A DNA stretch of 10,685 nt from an uncultured Eubacteriales bacterium. Its GTDB lineage: Bacteria; Bacillota; Clostridia; Oscillospirales; Acutalibacteraceae. The position numbers were made by a program, and so were the translations under genes. This document shows, one piece after another, positions 7,803 through 10,685 of the stretch. The notes beneath the pieces were generated by a model that was given only the letters and a program-made list of their open reading frames with translations, made no database searches and was not told where the DNA came from. The DNA lies in assembly GCA_934486755.1 (NCBI GenBank), contig CAKSQT010000056.1, positions 1 through 10,685 on the forward strand, written 5' to 3'. The first letter of the stretch is position 1. Each line of letters starts with the position of its first letter.

Positions 7803-7840
7803 AAAAAAGTCGCTAACCACCGATGATTAGCGACTTTTTT
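7803..7840 (-). terminator. Intrinsic terminator after tRNA-Gly
   Basis: AAGTCGCTAA and TTAGCGACTT flank a 10-nt loop (7817-7826); with the A and T tracts the symmetry extends to 14 bp (7803-7816 with 7827-7840). Read on the minus strand the stem ends in a run of U directly downstream of the tRNA 3' end, which is 3 nt away at 7843. The symmetry means it could also stop plus-strand transcripts. Confidence 0.92.
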
Positions 7841-7842
7841 TA

Positions 7843-7916
7843 TGGAGCGGGTGATGGGAATCGAACCCACACGACCAGCTTGGAAGGCTGGGATTCTACC
7901 ATTGAACTACACCCGC
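7843..7916 (-). tRNA. tRNA-Gly, anticodon TCC
   Basis: A complete 74-nt cloverleaf is present, with the 3' CCA encoded (7843-7845). The acceptor stem GCGGGTG pairs with CACCCGC, and U73 is the usual bacterial glycine discriminator. The anticodon stem CCAGC/GCTGG encloses the loop CTTCCAA, giving anticodon TCC, which reads GGA and other GGN codons. The T arm contains the standard GTTCGATTC. It has its own promoter immediately upstream and a terminator immediately downstream, so it is probably an independent unit, although read-through from the IspH-S1 gene is possible because no T-tract terminator lies between them. Confidence 0.97.
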
Positions 7917-7921
7917 ACTCA

Positions 7922-7953
7922 CGACAAAGGTTATTGTAACACAACCCTTGTCG
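7922..7953. repeat. Imperfect 11-bp inverted repeat over the tRNA-Gly promoter
   Basis: CGACAAAGGTT (7922-7932) and AACCCTTGTCG (7943-7953) are inverted copies with one mismatch, separated by 10 bp that include the -10 element. In minus-strand RNA coming from the IspH-S1 gene the mismatch becomes a G-U pair, so the stem is a full 11 bp. There is no U run after it, so it is not a standard terminator. It could be an operator, a read-through attenuator or an RNA processing site. Confidence 0.5.
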
Positions 7954-7961
7954 ATAGTCAA
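7933..7961 (-). promoter_or_regulatory. Promoter of tRNA-Gly
   Basis: On the minus strand TTGACT (7956-7961) and TACAAT (7933-7938) are separated by exactly 17 bp, each a 5-of-6 match to the housekeeping sigma consensus. Transcription would start near 7926, about 10 nt before the mature tRNA 5' end at 7916. Confidence 0.88.
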
Positions 7962-8006
7962 GCGTTTTTTAGAAAATCTAAGAAAATTTTCCGCAAGTCT
8001 CAATAA

Positions 8007-10094
8007 TTATTCAGCCGACTCGTCAGTATTGGTTTCTTCGGCAACAGCTTCCGCTGCGGGAGCGTTTTCTTCGGTTGCCTCGTATACTGTTTCCTCTGCG
8101 TTGAGATCGGCAGGAACCTCTTCCTTTTCTTCCTCAGCAGGTTCAAGCAAAGCGCGGATAGAAAGGCTTACGCGCTTTTTCTCGCTGTCAACAGCAATTA
8201 TCTTTGCTTCAACTTCCTGACCTACTGTGAGTTCGTCCTGCGGCTTAGCAATGTGCTTGTTGGCAATCTGAGAAATGTGGATAAGACCGTCAATACCAGG
8301 GATTATACGTGCAAACGCACCGTAAGTAGTCATACTTACAATGGTGACCTTTGCGGTATCGCCAACCTTGTATGTATTTTCAAAAATCACCCACGGATTA
8401 TCCTCAGGTTTCTTGTATCCGAGAGAAATTTTTCTCTTTTCAGGGTCGATTGCTTTAACATATACCTCAACGGTATCGCCGACAAGAACGACCTCCGACG
8501 GATTTTTAATACGCTGCCAAGAAAGCTCGGAAATGTGAATCATTCCGTCAGCACCGCCGATGTCAACAAATGCGCCGTAGCTTGTAAGAGATTTAACAGT
8601 TCCCGTGAAACGGTCACCGACAGCAATATTCTCCCAAACCTTATCCTCGGCTGCCTTACGCTGTTCGCGAAGTACGCTGCGGATAGAACCGACTGCTCTG
8701 CGGCCTCTGCCGATTTCGATTATACGGAAAGAAACTTCCTTGCCCTTTAAATCTTCAAGCGATTCGCCTCTCGAAGCGGTAGCCTGTGAAGCAGGAATAA
8801 ACACTCTTATGTTGTTAGAATAAGCAACAACGCCGCCTTTGATAACTTCCTTAACAAAGCCTGTTACAACTTCGCCCGACTCTTTTGCGGCAACTATATT
8901 ATCCCAACCGGCAATAGCGTCATAGCGGCGCTTTGAAAGCATTGCGGTTCCTTCCTGGTCGTTGATTTTCATTATTATAAGATTAAGCTTATCATCGACC
9001 TTAACTTCTTCTGTCAGCTTAACATCAGGGTCAGAGGAATACTCCCCTGAGGTAACGTAGCCTGTAAGACCTCTGCCGATATCAACAGTAATCTCGGTAG
9101 GATTAACGGCAATTACCGTTCCGCATACCTTTTGATCGCCCGTTAAATTGCTGAGAGAAGCCTCAAATGCTTCCTCGTCCGTCATTTCCTCAAAACTTTT
9201 TTGAACAGATTCTTTTACCTCCGTCTGTTCTTCAACCGGTTGTAAATTTTCCGACATGGTTTTAATAACCTCCTTTATAATACCCGCCGGCGTAGAAGCA
9301 CCGGCAACCACTCCGACGCGGCCGCATCCATTGAAAACAATATCCTTTAATTCGGAAGCATTTTCTATAAGATACGTTTTATCACAATTTGCCTTACATA
9401 CGTCAAAAAGCTTTGACGTATTTGAACTGTGCCTGCCCCCGACGACAATCATAACATCGTTTTCGGCAGAAAGCTCATCGGCTTCTTGCTGACGCATTGA
9501 AGTAGCATTACATATTGTATCAAAAATCTCGGCATTTGTACATACTTTTTTTAATTTTTTTTGACATTCGTCCCAAATCTCGGCATTAAATGTAGTTTGT
9601 GAGACCATTATCACCCTATTTTGGTTAAAATTGTTATGATTTTTCAACAAATCTTCCAATTCGTTCGGATTAGCTATCACAAAAACAACGCCGAAAACGT
9701 GTCCGCAAATGCCTATGACTTCTTGATGGTTTGCATCACCTGCGACTATTACGGTATATCCTTCCCTGCTTTTTTGAGAAACGATTTTATGTATTTTTGC
9801 GACAAAAGGACAGGTCGCGTCTGCAAAATCGGTATTGTTCGTTTTCAATTCGGTATAGACACTGTCAGTAACGCCGTGAGAACGAATAACAAGGGTTTCG
9901 TTTTGTCCGACCTCCTTGGGTGAATTAACAATTCTTACACCTCTGGCACTTAATTCTTCAACCATTTGGGGATTGTGAATTATCGGTCCCAAAGTACAAA
10001 CCTTTTTCCCGCTATCAAGAAGTTCATATACCATTTTCACAGCGCGGTTAACGCCGAAACAAAATCCCGCTGTTTTTGCAAGAGTTATTTTCAA
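8007..10094 (-). CDS. ispH: IspH (HMBPP reductase) fused to ribosomal protein S1
   Basis: This 695-residue fusion joins two housekeeping proteins, as known in Clostridia. Residues 1-280 are IspH, the [4Fe-4S] enzyme that reduces HMBPP to IPP and DMAPP in the last step of the MEP isoprenoid pathway. The cluster ligands C12, C95 and C195 are present, as are H40, H73, H123, the catalytic E125, T167, S223-S224-N225 and S267, so it looks active. A linker (about 281-318) leads to four S1 RNA-binding repeats near 319-389, 407-474, 492-561 and 577-647; the third and fourth have the typical SYGAFVDI/TYGAFARI and GLIHIS-type blocks. An acidic Glu/Ala-rich tail (651-695) ends the protein. The start is TTG at 10094, overlapping the cmk TGA by 4 nt (TTGA), so translation is likely coupled; later Met codons would remove C12. 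The visible ribosome site is weak. Confidence 0.96.
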   Translation of the reverse strand: MKITLAKTAGFCFGVNRAVKMVYELLDSGKKVCTLGPIIHNPQMVEELSARGVRIVNSPKEVGQNETLVIRSHGVTDSVYTELKTNNTDFADATCPFVAKIHKIVSQKSREGYTVIVAGDANHQEVIGICGHVFGVVFVIANPNELEDLLKNHNNFNQNRVIMVSQTTFNAEIWDECQKKLKKVCTNAEIFDTICNATSMRQQEADELSAENDVMIVVGGRHSSNTSKLFDVCKANCDKTYLIENASELKDIVFNGCGRVGVVAGASTPAGIIKEVIKTMSENLQPVEEQTEVKESVQKSFEEMTDEEAFEASLSNLTGDQKVCGTVIAVNPTEITVDIGRGLTGYVTSGEYSSDPDVKLTEEVKVDDKLNLIIMKINDQEGTAMLSKRRYDAIAGWDNIVAAKESGEVVTGFVKEVIKGGVVAYSNNIRVFIPASQATASRGESLEDLKGKEVSFRIIEIGRGRRAVGSIRSVLREQRKAAEDKVWENIAVGDRFTGTVKSLTSYGAFVDIGGADGMIHISELSWQRIKNPSEVVLVGDTVEVYVKAIDPEKRKISLGYKKPEDNPWVIFENTYKVGDTAKVTIVSMTTYGAFARIIPGIDGLIHISQIANKHIAKPQDELTVGQEVEAKIIAVDSEKKRVSLSIRALLEPAEEEKEEVPADLNAEETVYEATEENAPAAEAVAEETNTDESAE

Positions 10095-10685
10095 TTCTGT
10101 TTTCCAACTCTCTGTGTTACTATTTTTATTATCAAATCGACAGACTGCTCAACATTAAGACCCGTTGTGTCAGCAAGAACGGCGTCGTCAGCCTTTTTAA
10201 GCGGAGCGACAGCACGGTTCATATCGTTACGGTCTCTTTGTTCAATATCGCTTTTAACAGACTCCAATGTTATATTCGGGTCCTTTTCTTTTAATTCTCT
10301 ATATCTTCTGGCTGCGCGCTCCTCTACCGAGGCTGTGAGATAGATTTTAACGTTTGCATTAGGCAGTACCACCGTGCCGATATCCCTGCCGTCCATAAGG
10401 ACATTGTTTTCGCGTGCCAGCTTGCGTTGCATTTCAAGCAAAAAATCCCTTACCGCTGGCTTTGCGGAAACCGCAGAAGCCATCATAGAAGCTTTTGGGG
10501 TTCTTATTTTATCGGAAACGTCCTCGCCGTCCAAAATCACCCTTTGAACTCCGTCGATAAACTTAATGTCTATACGGGTGTTTTTCAGTACGGAATTCAC
10601 ATCACATTCTAAACTCTCATCATAACCGCTGTTTAAAAATTTAAGTCCTATTGCGCGGTAAAGGGCGCCCGTATCAACATATATA
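10091..10685 (-). CDS. cmk: Cytidylate kinase (partial, N-terminus beyond window)
   Basis: Cytidylate kinase transfers a phosphate from ATP to CMP or dCMP in the cytoplasm, feeding CTP and dCTP synthesis. The frame is open from the right edge to the TGA at 10091-10093, giving 198 codons including the stop; about 20-25 N-terminal residues with the P-loop are outside. Visible signatures are YVDTGALYRA at the start, KASMMASAVSAKPAVR, MDGRDIGTVVLP, and the lid-like region SVEERAARRYRELKEKD. A GTG at 10600 could begin a shorter frame but would drop the DTGALYRA motif, so it is rejected. It overlaps the next gene by 4 nt. In many Clostridia an acyltransferase gene (plsC) sits between cmk and ispH; here it is absent. 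Confidence 0.96.
   Translation of the reverse strand, partial: IYVDTGALYRAIGLKFLNSGYDESLECDVNSVLKNTRIDIKFIDGVQRVILDGEDVSDKIRTPKASMMASAVSAKPAVRDFLLEMQRKLARENNVLMDGRDIGTVVLPNANVKIYLTASVEERAARRYRELKEKDPNITLESVKSDIEQRDRNDMNRAVAPLKKADDAVLADTTGLNVEQSVDLIIKIVTQRVGKQN

Noticed and set aside
8253..8750. A 165-codon plus-strand open frame antisense to the IspH-S1 gene
   Set aside because: It lies wholly inside a clear S1-domain coding region, has no ribosome site or recognisable domain, and is a by-product of the opposite frame. The same holds for other open frames at 9256-9492, 9621-9923 and 9966-10343.
1..10685. CRISPR arrays, transposases, integration sites or phage genes
   Set aside because: No regularly spaced repeats, transposase motifs or terminal inverted repeats were seen, and the genes look ordinary in base composition throughout.

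Overview
The window looks like a piece of chromosome from an anaerobic member of the Clostridia, probably a gut Ruminococcus/Oscillospira-type bacterium. The main reason is the minus-strand gene that joins IspH (LytB) to a four-domain ribosomal protein S1, an arrangement known from Clostridia. The lplB/lplC-type permeases and the YesN/YesM-type two-component system fit the same group. The assignment rests on gene content read by eye; no database search was run.

Region 1 (1-2993, minus strand) is an ABC sugar-importer operon read leftward: permease, permease, then a lipoprotein solute-binding protein that runs off the left edge. Spacing is tight (14 and 15 nt) and each downstream gene has a strong Shine-Dalgarno. 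No ATPase is visible, as is usual for CUT1 oligosaccharide importers that share one genome-encoded ATPase.

Region 2 (2994-3188) is the divergent control region. It has a likely promoter for each direction. Between them lie two 11-bp direct repeats exactly 20 bp apart, the geometry expected for an AraC-type regulator.

Region 3 (3189-7606, plus strand) is a three-gene operon: an AraC-type response regulator, its 5TM-less YesM-type histidine kinase with two membrane segments, and a cytoplasmic GH13 glycosidase that starts 3 nt after the kinase stop. A strong terminator follows at 7624-7655. The simplest reading is that the kinase senses a sugar outside the cell, the regulator acts on both operons, the importer brings in an oligosaccharide, and the GH13 enzyme cleaves it inside. 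The sugar is probably an alpha-glucoside, but its identity is not shown by the sequence.

Region 4 (7656-7842) has no gene. It holds a set of nested inverted repeats that could fold as a three-way junction, an 11-bp tandem repeat, and the tRNA terminator.

Region 5 (7843-10685, minus strand) is housekeeping: cytidylate kinase (cut by the right edge), the IspH-S1 fusion starting at a TTG that overlaps the cmk stop, and tRNA-Gly(TCC) with its own near-consensus promoter. An imperfect inverted repeat covers that promoter's -10 and spacer.

No mobile element, CRISPR array or pseudogene was seen. I found no wholly new system. The best leads are the shared divergent operator, the structured 7663-7751 element, the hairpin over the tRNA promoter and the altered GH13 region I.
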